In this document: piece by piece, positions 23,400-32,764 of the stretch
How positions within the stretch are numbered: position 1 is the stretch's first letter
Layout: the number at the start of each line of letters is the position of its first letter
From: an uncultured Bacteroidia bacterium
Lineage (GTDB): Bacteria; Bacteroidota; Bacteroidia; Bacteroidales; UBA932
Assembly: GCA_902785065.1 (NCBI GenBank)
Contig: CACZXH010000009.1
Coordinates: 1-64,000, forward strand
Direction of reading: 5' to 3'
Length of the DNA stretch: 64,000 bases
Made by a program: the position numbers and the translations under genes
Notes under the pieces: generated by a model
What the model saw: the letters and a program-made list of their open reading frames with translations, nothing else
Told to the model about the DNA's origin: nothing
Database searches by the model: none

Positions 23400-25385
23400 T
23401 CAATAACCGTCGTTGCGCACGAGCTTGGGATTCTTGTTGATCTCGCCGCCGGGGATGGCCTCGTAGTAGTTGCGCTTGTCGAAAGACAGGCGGCGGCCAT
23501 ACACCTCCACTTCGTTGAGGAAGATGTACTTGTCCTCGTTCAGAACCTTGTACGGCATCAGGGTGCGCGGCCAGTAGTTGGACGCGAGGATGCTGTGGGC
23601 GGTGCGCCAGCGGCGCTGGTCCCACTCGCCCTGGTTCTCGATGCAGAGCTCGCGGCGACGCTCGTCCCGGATGTACTGGAGGTTCTCGTCCAGCGGGAAG
23701 CCGTAGAGTTCCTCGCCGATGTCGGCCGGGCTGGCCACCATTTCGTGCGGGTGGGCGCCGGCGCGGGCGCGGATTTCGTTCACATGTTCGAAGGCCTCGG
23801 CCTTGAGGGCGTTGTTCCCGGTCTCCAGGCCCAGCTCATACGCGGCCTCGGCCCAGTCCATGAGGATCTCGCCATAGCGGAAGACCTTCCAGCTCTGGGT
23901 GCTCTGGTGGAGCTGCCGCGTGGCGGGATCGGCCTTGTAGTTCATGTACTTGCGGACGAAGATGCCCGTGGTGGAGAAGCCTTCGTCGCCGTTGCGCTTG
24001 ATGCCGTTGACACCCGTGATCTTCACGTTGCCGAATCCGCCCACATCCTGGGTCTTGCCCGGGTCCTGGAGCTTGATGCAGTTCGGCGCCACGAAGTTGT
24101 TGTCCTCCGGGGTCAGGTCGGCCGCCTTGGCGGCGAGGGTGGTGAACACGCCCTGCTGGATGTCCAGCTTGGTACCGGAGACGGGCTCCACCATGCCGGA
24201 GAAGAAGAAGTTCGCGCGGCAGCGAGGCTCCATCTCGTCGGTGTTCCAGAAGTCGTCGTAGGAGTCGAAGCGGACGGGATAGCCGTCGGCGTCAACGACA
24301 GCCGGGGTCTCGTACAGGCTCACGAGGTCCCAGGTCGCATGGATGGCGGCACCCACGCTCTGGGCCATGCCGGTTCCCTTCGGGAGCACCATGTCGTCAT
24401 AGGAGCTGTACAGGGAGGAGTTCCACGGAACCACGGTGTTCGGAGTGCCGAAGGTCTTGACGAAGATGTCCTCTTCGCCGGCGAGGTCCTCAATGAAGAT
24501 CTCGGTGTAGGCCTTCTCCTTGTCGGCACCGGTGTGGAGCCTGAAGCCCGCATCGTGCAGGAACTTGCAGGCGTCGTAGGCATACTGGAAGAACTCCTTC
24601 GCATCGGCCGGGTCCATGCCCATCAGGCCCGCGTCGGTCGCGGGACCGGTGATGCCGGTGTACTGGTTGTACTTCGCCACGCAGCCCGCCCAGAGCATCG
24701 CCTTGGCCATCAGGGCTGCGGCGGCATAGCGGTTGCCCCGGTACACCTCGGACTTGTCGGCGGCGCCGTTGTCCATGGCGAACTTCAGGTCATCATAGAT
24801 GAACTTCCAGGTCTCGTACTCGGTGGCGCGGACCACCTGGAGTTCCTCCATCGGTGCGGTCGGATCCTGGACCTTGTCCACGATCGGCACGCCGCCGTAG
24901 CGCTTGGCCATCGCGAAATAGTAGTACGCGCGGATGAACCGGGCCTCGGCCATGAGTTCCTCATAGCGGTCGGCCGTCCAGGCCTCCTGGTAATCGGGAA
25001 GCTTGTCGATCATCACGTTGATCTCCCGGACGCGGTCATAGGGCCAGTAGCCCCACTGGCCGGCGGTGTCGCCGTTGCCGCGGCCCGTAGTCTCGTAGCA
25101 GATGGTGGATCCGTAACCCTTCAGGGCCTCCCAGACGTTGCCCCGGTGGTAGCCGCCGGCGTTCATCGTGGAGTAACCCTTGTCGTTATCGGCATATTTG
25201 TAGCAGAAATCTTCGATGGGCAGGTCGTTGTACACGCCTGCGAGGTACTTGCGGACACCGAACTCGGAACTGAACAGCGTTCCGTCATCCAGCATGCCCT
25301 TGGGCTCGAGGTCGAGCCGGTTGCAGGAGACCGCACCCAGGAGGAGGGCCGCCGCAAAAAGAATGGTTTTAAAGGTTGCTTTCAT
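23400..25385 (-). CDS. SusD/RagB-like nutrient-binding lipoprotein
   Basis: A 661-residue lipoprotein (GAVSC lipobox, followed by NRLDLEPKG). It has the SusD-like TPR scaffold with FIRAYYYFAMAKRYGGVPIVDK and the C-terminal RYGEILMDWAEAAYELG, VNEIRARAGAH and RDERRRELCIENQ motifs. It forms the lid over the SusC transporter and captures oligosaccharides at the surface. It is 12 nt downstream of susC in the same operon. Confidence 0.97.
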   Translation of the reverse strand: MKATFKTILFAAALLLGAVSCNRLDLEPKGMLDDGTLFSSEFGVRKYLAGVYNDLPIEDFCYKYADNDKGYSTMNAGGYHRGNVWEALKGYGSTICYETTGRGNGDTAGQWGYWPYDRVREINVMIDKLPDYQEAWTADRYEELMAEARFIRAYYYFAMAKRYGGVPIVDKVQDPTAPMEELQVVRATEYETWKFIYDDLKFAMDNGAADKSEVYRGNRYAAAALMAKAMLWAGCVAKYNQYTGITGPATDAGLMGMDPADAKEFFQYAYDACKFLHDAGFRLHTGADKEKAYTEIFIEDLAGEEDIFVKTFGTPNTVVPWNSSLYSSYDDMVLPKGTGMAQSVGAAIHATWDLVSLYETPAVVDADGYPVRFDSYDDFWNTDEMEPRCRANFFFSGMVEPVSGTKLDIQQGVFTTLAAKAADLTPEDNNFVAPNCIKLQDPGKTQDVGGFGNVKITGVNGIKRNGDEGFSTTGIFVRKYMNYKADPATRQLHQSTQSWKVFRYGEILMDWAEAAYELGLETGNNALKAEAFEHVNEIRARAGAHPHEMVASPADIGEELYGFPLDENLQYIRDERRRELCIENQGEWDQRRWRTAHSILASNYWPRTLMPYKVLNEDKYIFLNEVEVYGRRLSFDKRNYYEAIPGGEINKNPKLVRNDGY

Positions 25386-25397
25386 CTTACGCTGTCT

Positions 25398-28300
25398 TTA
25401 GAATTTGAGGGAGGCGCCCACGTTGACGGTCCGGTTCACGGGGTAGTTGTAGTTCAGCACCACATTGCCGTTGGCCGCGCCGCCGTTGGTACCCGGACGC
25501 TCCGGGTCCATGTACTTGTCCTTGCAGAAGGTGAGGAGGTTATAGCCGCTCACATAGATGCGGAGGCTCTTGACATTCACCACGCGGGTCCACTTGTACG
25601 GAAGCGTGTAGCCCAGCTCCAGCGACTTCAGGCGGAGGTAGGACATGTCCTTGATGCCCGTCGTGCCGGTGGTGAAGCTGTGGCTGGTGGCGGGATAGTA
25701 GCCCGCGACCCACTGGGTGTGGGGGTTCCACGGGTCATCCCACTGGTTCACGGTGTGCCAGCGGTCCAGGTACATGTCCAGGACGGCGCCGCCGTTGAAC
25801 GGGCCCACTTCCCCGAACACTTCGCCGTATTCGCTGTACACGCCGGCGGAACCGGCCCAGTTCATGGAAAGGTCGAAGCCCTTCCAGTCCGCGCCGAGGG
25901 TGATACCGTAGTTGAACACCGGGAGGTTGTAGGTGGCCACCGGATGGGAGTCGTTGCCGTCCACCACGCCGTCGCCGTTCCAGTCCTCATAGTAGTAGTC
26001 GCCCGGGAGGGTGCCGGTGCCGTAGTTGGTGCCGGTGGTCGGGTGGTTCTGGATCTCGTCATAGGTGGTGAAGCGTCCGGCCTCCGGGATGGAGAACCAG
26101 ATGTCCTTGTTACGGCCGGAGACCGCGCCGCGGCGCCAGTTCTCCATGGAGTTGCCCGCCTGGGAATCCAGGTGGTAGTTCCAGCGGTTCTTGGCGGCGG
26201 ACATGAAGCCCGTGATGTAGTAGCCGACTTCGCCCACGCGGTTGCGGTGGCTCAGCTGGAACTCGTAGCCGAAGGTGATGTCGCTTTCGATGTTCTCCTG
26301 CGGCATGGAGGCGCCCACGGTGCCCGGAAGCACGACGGAGGACGTCGCGAGCAGGCCGTCGCGGTTGCGCTGGAACACCTCGAAGGTTCCGCCTAGCTTC
26401 TGGTTCCAGAAGTTGAAGTCCAGACCCAGGTTCTTGGTGGTGGCAGTGTACCAGGTGAGGTTCGGGTTCGGGATGGCGGCGGCGTCGACACCGGTCACGA
26501 CCGTGCCGTTGTAGACCCACGCCTTGTTGCCCTGCAGGTTGTAGCCCGTGTAGATGGACGGGTACGTACCGGCGGAGCCATCGTCTCCCAACTTACCCCA
26601 GGATGCACGGAACTTGAGGTTGGTGACCCACGGGAGGTTGTTCTTGATGAAGCCTTCCTCGCTGATGCGCCAGCCCACGGAAACCGACGGGAACCAGCCC
26701 CAGCGGCTTGCGGCCGGGAAGCGGGAGGAAGCGTCATGACGGATGGCGGCGTCCAGCAGATACTTACCCTTGTAGTCATAATTCAAATGGCCGATCCACG
26801 CCCGGCGGGACATATCGCCGAGGCCGTTGGACTTGCCCACCTGGTTCTCCTCCTCACCGGAGAACAGGTACGGCTTGTCCAGCATCATCGTGCGGCGGGC
26901 GTAGAAGTTGTCCCACTCGTTGTAGGACTGCTCGTACATGCCCATCAGCGCGATGTGGTGCGCCTTCGCGAAGGTGTGGTCGTAGTTGATGGACAGCTGC
27001 ATCACCTGGCCGCTGTTCGGGTCGGTGGAGCGCTGCACGTAGGAATCGTCACCGCCGTTGCGGATGAACTTGTTCAGGGAGCCGTCCGCGTTCTTGGAGA
27101 ACAGGTAGTAGGTCCGCTGGTACTCCGTGTTGTTGGTGGTGTAGTAGTCGTAGCTGTAGAAGGCGCGGAGGTTCAGGCCCTCGACGTACGGGATGTCATA
27201 GGTGAGGGTCATCGCGGCGTTCAGGTTGTTCCGCTTCTCCTGGCGGAAGCCGGAGAAACGGCTGTCGGTCGCGGCGACCGGGTTCTCGGACTCGAGCATC
27301 TGGTCGTCGAAGCTCGGGAGCTCGTGGTCCCCGTCGATCCAGGCCTCGGAGGTAGGACGGTAGGTCCACGCCTTCTTGTACACGGCCCAAATGGTCGTGA
27401 ACGGCTGGTTCTTCTCGTCCATGTAGCCGGACAGGGCGACGTTGGCACGCAGGCGGTCGGTGATCTTCGCATCCACGTTGGAACGGAAGTTCCAGCGGTG
27501 GTAGTTCAGGGAGCCGCTGCGGTAGGAGCCCATCATATCCATGTAACCGAGGTTGAAGAAATACTTGATCTTCTCCGAACCGCCGTTGACGGACAGGTTG
27601 TACTGGCTCTGCGGGACGTTGTTCTTGAACAGTTCGTCACTCCAGATGGTGCTCTTGCGGGTGCCGTCGCTGTAGGACATGATGGTGTCCCAGGCATAAA
27701 TGCCGAGGCCCCGGTTCGGGTAGTTGCCGTTGAACCCGTTGTAGTTCTTCTCGTTGATGAGCATCATGTGGGAAGCGGCGTCCACCGTGTTCGGGACATA
27801 CAGGAAGGTCTGCCAGCCGTAGTTCATGGACAGGTCGATGTCGAACTTGCCGTCGTCGCCGGAGCCCTTTCGGGTGGTCACGAGGATGACGCCGTTCGCG
27901 GCCCGCACACCGTAGATGGCGGCGGAGGCATCCTTCAGTACGGACACGGATTCGATTTCGTTGGCGTCCATGCGGGAGAAGTAGGCCTGGTCGCGCGGAA
28001 TGCCATCCACCACGAACAGCGGGGTGCCCATGCCGCGGATGTCGATCGCGTTGTCGAATTCGCCCGGCTGCGCGGAGCGCTGGGAGATGCGGACGCCGGC
28101 GACCTTACCGGACAACATGTTCACGACGTTCTCGTTCTTGGTGATGACCATCTCCTTGTTGGTGACGGCCGAAACCGCACCGGTGAGGGTGGCCTTCTTC
28201 TGGACACCGTAACCGACGACGACCGTCTCTTCCAGGAAATTGGCATCGTCACGGAGGACGACGTCGATGGGAGTCTGCGCGGCGGACACCACCTCATCGG

Positions 28301-28538
28301 TGTAGCCGATGAAGGAGACGACGAGATTGTCGCGCGTGGAGGCGGCGATCTCGAAGCGTCCGGCCGCGTCGGTCATCGTGCCGCGGGTGGTACCCTGCAC
28401 GATGACGCTGGCGCCGACGAGCGGTTCACCGCCCCCGTCCCGGACCGTACCCCTCACGGTACGGTCCTGGGCGGACAGGGACAGCGTCAGCAGCGCCGTC
28501 AGCACGGTCAGGATAATATGTGAAAGTTTCAATTTCAT
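25398..28538 (-). CDS. SusC/RagA-like TonB-dependent transporter
   Basis: A 1046-residue outer-membrane transporter. A signal peptide (ending SLSA-Q) is followed by a carboxypeptidase-D-like regulatory domain (VRGTVRDGGGEPLVGASV), a TonB box region (EETVVVGYGVQKKATLTGAV), a plug domain (GKVAGVRI, IDIRGMGTPLFVVDGIP, VSVLKDASAAIYGVRAANGVILVTTRKG, the SusC signature) and a long beta-barrel ending in aromatic-rich GASLKF. It imports oligosaccharides with SusD using TonB energy. It lies 52 nt after the leading lipoprotein gene; that gap contains a hairpin. Confidence 0.97.
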   Translation of the reverse strand: MKLKLSHIILTVLTALLTLSLSAQDRTVRGTVRDGGGEPLVGASVIVQGTTRGTMTDAAGRFEIAASTRDNLVVSFIGYTDEVVSAAQTPIDVVLRDDANFLEETVVVGYGVQKKATLTGAVSAVTNKEMVITKNENVVNMLSGKVAGVRISQRSAQPGEFDNAIDIRGMGTPLFVVDGIPRDQAYFSRMDANEIESVSVLKDASAAIYGVRAANGVILVTTRKGSGDDGKFDIDLSMNYGWQTFLYVPNTVDAASHMMLINEKNYNGFNGNYPNRGLGIYAWDTIMSYSDGTRKSTIWSDELFKNNVPQSQYNLSVNGGSEKIKYFFNLGYMDMMGSYRSGSLNYHRWNFRSNVDAKITDRLRANVALSGYMDEKNQPFTTIWAVYKKAWTYRPTSEAWIDGDHELPSFDDQMLESENPVAATDSRFSGFRQEKRNNLNAAMTLTYDIPYVEGLNLRAFYSYDYYTTNNTEYQRTYYLFSKNADGSLNKFIRNGGDDSYVQRSTDPNSGQVMQLSINYDHTFAKAHHIALMGMYEQSYNEWDNFYARRTMMLDKPYLFSGEEENQVGKSNGLGDMSRRAWIGHLNYDYKGKYLLDAAIRHDASSRFPAASRWGWFPSVSVGWRISEEGFIKNNLPWVTNLKFRASWGKLGDDGSAGTYPSIYTGYNLQGNKAWVYNGTVVTGVDAAAIPNPNLTWYTATTKNLGLDFNFWNQKLGGTFEVFQRNRDGLLATSSVVLPGTVGASMPQENIESDITFGYEFQLSHRNRVGEVGYYITGFMSAAKNRWNYHLDSQAGNSMENWRRGAVSGRNKDIWFSIPEAGRFTTYDEIQNHPTTGTNYGTGTLPGDYYYEDWNGDGVVDGNDSHPVATYNLPVFNYGITLGADWKGFDLSMNWAGSAGVYSEYGEVFGEVGPFNGGAVLDMYLDRWHTVNQWDDPWNPHTQWVAGYYPATSHSFTTGTTGIKDMSYLRLKSLELGYTLPYKWTRVVNVKSLRIYVSGYNLLTFCKDKYMDPERPGTNGGAANGNVVLNYNYPVNRTVNVGASLKF

Positions 28539-28556
28539 AAGATCGGTTTAAAGTGA

Positions 28557-28587
28557 CTGAATGGATAAGGTTTTGACAATCATTCAG
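28557..28587 (-). promoter_or_regulatory. Intercistronic hairpin before susC
   Basis: CTGAATG (28557-28563) and CATTCAG (28581-28587) form a perfect 7-bp stem with a 17-nt loop, directly after the stop of the lipoprotein gene. It could stabilise the 5' end of a processed susC message or attenuate read-through; no T run follows, so it is not a terminator. Confidence 0.35.
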
Positions 28588-28590
28588 ATA

Positions 28591-30327
28591 CTACCGAGGG
28601 GACGGGTCGACGGCGCCGTCCGGAGCGAGGCGGCGGTTGAAGAAGACGTACGCGGTGTGCCAGCCGCCGATACGGATCTGGCCGTAGTCGTACTCGTAGC
28701 GGAGGCCGACGCCGAAGCGGAAGCCGGTACCGGTGTAGTTGGCGCCGGTGGTGAAGCAGCAGGCGGGCTCGTCGAAGCCGAAGTCGAGGGTGCCGGCCGC
28801 GTCGAAGGCATTGCCATCCCATCCACCGATGATTTCACCGTTGCATTCCACGCCGTAGGCGGCCTTCACGGCATCCTTCTGCTCCTGAGTGAGGTTGTCA
28901 CGCTGGGAGGAGACGATGGAAGGCTGCGTACTCTGGAGCCAGATGCCGCGGCTGTGGCGGGCAAGCTTCTGGCCGAGTTCGCCGAGTTCGAGCTTGGAAC
29001 CGTCGGAGTAGACGATATCGCCGGGCTCGTTGACGGTGATGGACATCTCCTGGATCCACTTGATCGCCTTCGGGGCGTCGCCGTGCTGGAACCAGAGGTA
29101 GTCGTTCTCCTCGCCCGGGGTGGCCTTCATCCACAGGTCGATGAAGGAGATGCGGTTGGCGCCCGCGGGCACCATCGTGCGGTACTCCATGTGCTGGGCC
29201 TCCGGGAAGTCGGGGCTGTAGTGGATGTCGCCGTAGGTGGCGTCATCGTCGCGGCCGAAGGAGGCGAAAGCGGTGCGGATCGGGTCGTTGATGGTCCAGA
29301 AGACCTTGTTCTTGATCTGGTCATTGACCTTGCAGTAGACATAGATGCCATCCTTTTCAGGATCGTAGCAGCTGGTGCCCGGACGGGTGTTCATCGTCCA
29401 GGTGCCGTCGGCGGCGAGGCAGTTCCGGAACATATCGTAGCGGGAGGCCACCTGGCCGTTCTGGAGCTCGGCCGGAGCGAGTTCGAAGGTCACGGTGCCG
29501 GCGGGGAGGTCCTTGTAGAGGTCCTTGAAGTTGAAAGTGCCCAGGAAGTCGGCCTTGGCGTCCGGGAGCTGGGCGCGATAGCTGTCACCCACCTCGGCGG
29601 CGGTCACCTCGTCGATGAAGTGCGGGGTCTCGAGGGCCTCGGGCTCGAAGGTGTTCTCACCCACGTGGACGATGAAATAGTTGGAGCTGATCGCGGTGCC
29701 CTTGAGTTCCACTTTCAGGGCGACGGTGTAATCCTTGTTGGACTCGGCGGCGAGGGCCTTCAGGTTCACCTTGATGAGGTCGCCGTCGTTCGTGGCGGAC
29801 TCCACCTTGAAGAGGCCGGAGCCGGCGCGCGTCTTCGCTTCACGCGCGTCCGCGATGTCGAAGGTTGCCTCGGAGGCGTTGAAGGAAGGCGTGGCGAGGA
29901 AATTGACCACGGCGCCCTCTTCCCCGAGGAAGACGATCTGGTCGGTGTACTCCGGAACATAGACGATGGAGTTGATGGCCGCGGAGGAAACCTTCGGGAT
30001 GGTGTAGGAGGTGCTGTTCACGGTGATGATGAACGCATCGGCCGTCTCCTCGACGGAAACGGCGGCGCCGCCACCGCCCTTGGTGTCGATGACGATGGAC
30101 TTGCCGTCGCTCAGGACGATGGTCCACACACCGTCGGCCTGGTTGGCGCTGGTGATGGTGAGGCCCGTCACGACCGCATTCTGGAGGTCCTTCTGGGTCT
30201 GGTGCCAGGCACCTTCCAAGACTTCTACCCGACGGGTAAGGTCGTCAAGTCCCTGGTTGTCGCAGGCGACGAAGGCGGGAACGGCCATGGCTCCGATGAG
30301 GAGCACGCTGATGAAGTGTTTTTTCAT
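28591..30327 (-). CDS. DUF4988-type lipoprotein leading the susCD operon
   Basis: A 578-residue lipoprotein (PAFVAC lipobox). The N terminus has a short coiled coil (DDLTRRVEVLEGAWHQTQKDL) followed by a beta region with VWTIVLSDGKSIVID, the DUF4988 signature also found in the proteins at 41917 and 43208. The remainder is beta-rich, with no catalytic motif recognised. A surface glycan-binding role is inferred from location as first gene before susC. It is read from a -7 element at 30386 behind a phased TTAA array. Confidence 0.78.
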   Translation of the reverse strand: MKKHFISVLLIGAMAVPAFVACDNQGLDDLTRRVEVLEGAWHQTQKDLQNAVVTGLTITSANQADGVWTIVLSDGKSIVIDTKGGGGAAVSVEETADAFIITVNSTSYTIPKVSSAAINSIVYVPEYTDQIVFLGEEGAVVNFLATPSFNASEATFDIADAREAKTRAGSGLFKVESATNDGDLIKVNLKALAAESNKDYTVALKVELKGTAISSNYFIVHVGENTFEPEALETPHFIDEVTAAEVGDSYRAQLPDAKADFLGTFNFKDLYKDLPAGTVTFELAPAELQNGQVASRYDMFRNCLAADGTWTMNTRPGTSCYDPEKDGIYVYCKVNDQIKNKVFWTINDPIRTAFASFGRDDDATYGDIHYSPDFPEAQHMEYRTMVPAGANRISFIDLWMKATPGEENDYLWFQHGDAPKAIKWIQEMSITVNEPGDIVYSDGSKLELGELGQKLARHSRGIWLQSTQPSIVSSQRDNLTQEQKDAVKAAYGVECNGEIIGGWDGNAFDAAGTLDFGFDEPACCFTTGANYTGTGFRFGVGLRYEYDYGQIRIGGWHTAYVFFNRRLAPDGAVDPSPR

Positions 30328-30385
30328 GTCGAAAAAGGATTATGTGATTGGTTTGTTGTTGTTTTGCTGGCTCAATGTCCGGTCA

Positions 30386-30393
30386 CAAATATG
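30386..30393 (-). promoter_or_regulatory. -7 element of the susCD operon
   Basis: CATATTTG on the minus strand, one mismatch to TAnnTTTG; the leader would be about 52 nt. No TTG at -33; the first TTAA core begins 12 bp upstream. Confidence 0.5.
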
Positions 30394-30404
30394 CGCGCGT
30401 ACCC

Positions 30405-30467
30405 TTAAAAACGGGCGGAACCCGTGCTTAATCCGGCCCTTAACATGACGTTTTAATGTTTTTTTAA
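30405..30467 (-). promoter_or_regulatory. Phased TTAA repeat array upstream of the susCD operon
   Basis: TTAA cores begin at 30405, 30428, 30440, 30453 and 30464 (spacings 23, 12, 13, 11). They lie 12, 35, 47, 60 and 71 bp upstream of the -7 element, almost the register found before the CotH gene (12, 36, 48, 60, 71). On the transcribed-sense strand several read TTAAGG(G) or TTAAGC. Confidence 0.6.
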
Positions 30468-30472
30468 GACCG

Positions 30473-32764
30473 TCAGTTCATGTCGACGGAAACTTTTTCC
30501 CCGACATACCGGACTTCCCGGTCGCAGGAGGTGTTGTCCAGACCGGTGCCGGCGCCCGGGCGGACGACGACGATCCGGAACGTGCGCTCGGCAACCATCC
30601 CGGGATACGATCCCCGGCGCGGGCCGATGGTCAGGACACCGTCCGCATCGTTCCAGTCGAAATCGATGGTGGAGCAGGCGCCTTTCTCGTACCCGTAGCC
30701 GTCGCCCTCGTCCTCATAGAGGGTGAAGGAACCGTCCGCGCCCGTATAGACGCGAATCTGGAGATCGTCCCAGGGCTTTTCGGCCGCGTACTGCACTTCC
30801 GGGCCCATGGGCAGGATCGTTCCGGCCTTCACATACAAGGGCAGTTCGTCCCGGGCGAAGGTCCGGTTGAAACTCACGCCGCCGTTCAGGCGCGCGCCGT
30901 CCCAGAAGCCGATCCACTCCCCTTCCGGGAGGTAGACGCTCCGGGTGTCGTCCTCCGAGGACACCGGCGCGACCAGGATGGACTTCCCGTACAGGAACTC
31001 CGTATCCTCGTCCCAGGTCCGCTTGTCCTCCGGATAGTCCATGAACAGGGCCCGCATCAGGGAGGCATCCTCCCGGGTGACGGCCGCGACGGCGCTGTAG
31101 GTATAGGGCAGCAGCCGGTAGCGCAGCCGGATATATTTCTCCTGCAGGTCGAAATCCGGGTCTCCGGGACCGCCGAACCGGAAGATTTCCCGCGGGGTAT
31201 TCGTCCCGTGCGAACGCATCATACCCGTGAAAGCCGCGAACTGCATCCAGCGTCCGTACAGCTGCCGGAATCCCGGGTTTTCGTACCCGCCCGGCCAGGA
31301 CCCGGCGAAGAAACCACCGATGTCCGCATTCCAGAAGGGAATCCCGCACAAGGAAAAGTTCAAAGCCTCCTGGACCTGCTCTTTCAGGGAAGTCCAGGTG
31401 GACTCCAGGTCGCCGGACCAGACGTGCGCGCCGTAGCGCTGCAGTCCCGCCGTGGCGGAACGGGTAAGGATGGAGACGCGGCGGTCGGACGTCAGCGCCC
31501 GCTGATGGTCATAGACGCCCCCCACGCTGTACAGCGGGAAGGAATTCCGCATTTCACGGTAGGTTCCTTCGGGGGAACGGTAGTCGTAATCCTCCGGACG
31601 CACCGGCTGGTGTTCCGGTTCCGTGGCGTCCAGCCACCAGCCGTCGACACCCGCCGCCCAGAGGTTCTTTTCCATATAATTCCAGAAGATATCCCGGGCG
31701 CGCGGGTTCCAGGGGTCGTAAACCCGGACCCCGTTCCCCTGCGGAAACGTGCTCTGGCCCAGGAGCAGGTTCTCCGCCTGCAGCTCCTTGAAAATGTTCG
31801 ATTCCGGGCCGAAGGACGGCCACACGGAGATGAGGGCGTGGGCGTGGAGCCCATGGATCTCGTCCATCATCCCCTTCGGGTCCGGATAGGCCGGATTCAG
31901 GAACTCCACGGCGTTCCAGTGGGCATTGTCACCCCAGTACTGCCAATCCTGGACGATGCCGTCCAGGGGCACCTGGAGCTCACGGTACTTCCTGACAATG
32001 GAGACCAGTTCCTCCGCCGATCCATAGCGCTCCCTGGACTGCAGGAAGCCGTACTGCCAGAGCGGGTTCATCGGCACCCGGCCGGTGAGGGCGCGGATAT
32101 TCCGCACCACCGCGTCGCCGCTGCCGCCGCCCAGGAAGAAATACGAGCAGTTCTTCCCGGCCTCCGACGAGAAGGAAACCCCGTCTTCACTGCTCTGGAA
32201 CGCTGTCGGGGAGTAATTGTCCCAATAGACGGCGTATCCCTTCACGGAATGGAAGAGCGGGATGGCAATCTCCATGTTGACATTCTCCAGATGGTAGTTC
32301 TTCCGTCGCTGGTCGAGACCGCCGCCCCGGTGCTGTCCCAGGCCGTAGACGGCCTCGCCCGGCTCCAGCAGGAAGCCCTGGTAAAGCTCCTCATGGGAGA
32401 CCGCCTCCGGCCGCTCCTGGAGGAACAGCGTCCCGTCCGGACGGTAGAAAGAATAGACGGCCTTCGCCGGATCCAATTCCACCCGGAGCGCTTCGGTCGT
32501 CAGGCGGATGATACCGCTCTCCAGGGTTTCCAGGTCGAAACGGACCTTCCCGGGCTTCATGGAAACAGAGGCCGTCGGCGCGGTGTCCACCTCGCTGTAC
32601 AGGGGCGCTTTCACCACCTGGACGATGTCCGGGGCATAGCATACGACTTCAAAACGGGCGGCGGGCCCGTCGGTCCGGAATCCCTGGGCCGTCTTACGGA
32701 CCGGCCCGGCGCAGCCGGTCAGCAGCCAGACCGCCGCGGCAAGGCCTATCAGATAGTTTTTCAT
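30473..32764 (-). CDS. GH31 lipoprotein (alpha-xylosidase/alpha-glucosidase family)
   Basis: A 763-residue lipoprotein (LLTGC lipobox). GH31 features: N-terminal beta sandwich with YGLGQHRGG, TIM barrel with PLDGIVQDWQYWG, the nucleophile motif DGWWLDATEPEH and acid/base motif HVWSGDLESTW, then WNADIGGFF. The WWLDATEPE form is the one seen in Bacteroides alpha-xylosidases rather than alpha-glucosidases (WxDMNE), so alpha-xylosidase is the favoured reading. It overlaps the GH92 stop (ATGA) and ends the GH2 operon. Confidence 0.92.
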   Translation of the reverse strand: MKNYLIGLAAAVWLLTGCAGPVRKTAQGFRTDGPAARFEVVCYAPDIVQVVKAPLYSEVDTAPTASVSMKPGKVRFDLETLESGIIRLTTEALRVELDPAKAVYSFYRPDGTLFLQERPEAVSHEELYQGFLLEPGEAVYGLGQHRGGGLDQRRKNYHLENVNMEIAIPLFHSVKGYAVYWDNYSPTAFQSSEDGVSFSSEAGKNCSYFFLGGGSGDAVVRNIRALTGRVPMNPLWQYGFLQSRERYGSAEELVSIVRKYRELQVPLDGIVQDWQYWGDNAHWNAVEFLNPAYPDPKGMMDEIHGLHAHALISVWPSFGPESNIFKELQAENLLLGQSTFPQGNGVRVYDPWNPRARDIFWNYMEKNLWAAGVDGWWLDATEPEHQPVRPEDYDYRSPEGTYREMRNSFPLYSVGGVYDHQRALTSDRRVSILTRSATAGLQRYGAHVWSGDLESTWTSLKEQVQEALNFSLCGIPFWNADIGGFFAGSWPGGYENPGFRQLYGRWMQFAAFTGMMRSHGTNTPREIFRFGGPGDPDFDLQEKYIRLRYRLLPYTYSAVAAVTREDASLMRALFMDYPEDKRTWDEDTEFLYGKSILVAPVSSEDDTRSVYLPEGEWIGFWDGARLNGGVSFNRTFARDELPLYVKAGTILPMGPEVQYAAEKPWDDLQIRVYTGADGSFTLYEDEGDGYGYEKGACSTIDFDWNDADGVLTIGPRRGSYPGMVAERTFRIVVVRPGAGTGLDNTSCDREVRYVGEKVSVDMN

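Noticed and set aside
23373-28523. Long open frames on the plus strand (up to about 1000 codons) opposite susD and susC
   Set aside because: They are the antisense of strongly supported genes in GC-rich DNA with third-position bias, and the translations are His/Val/Gly/Arg-rich with no domain features.
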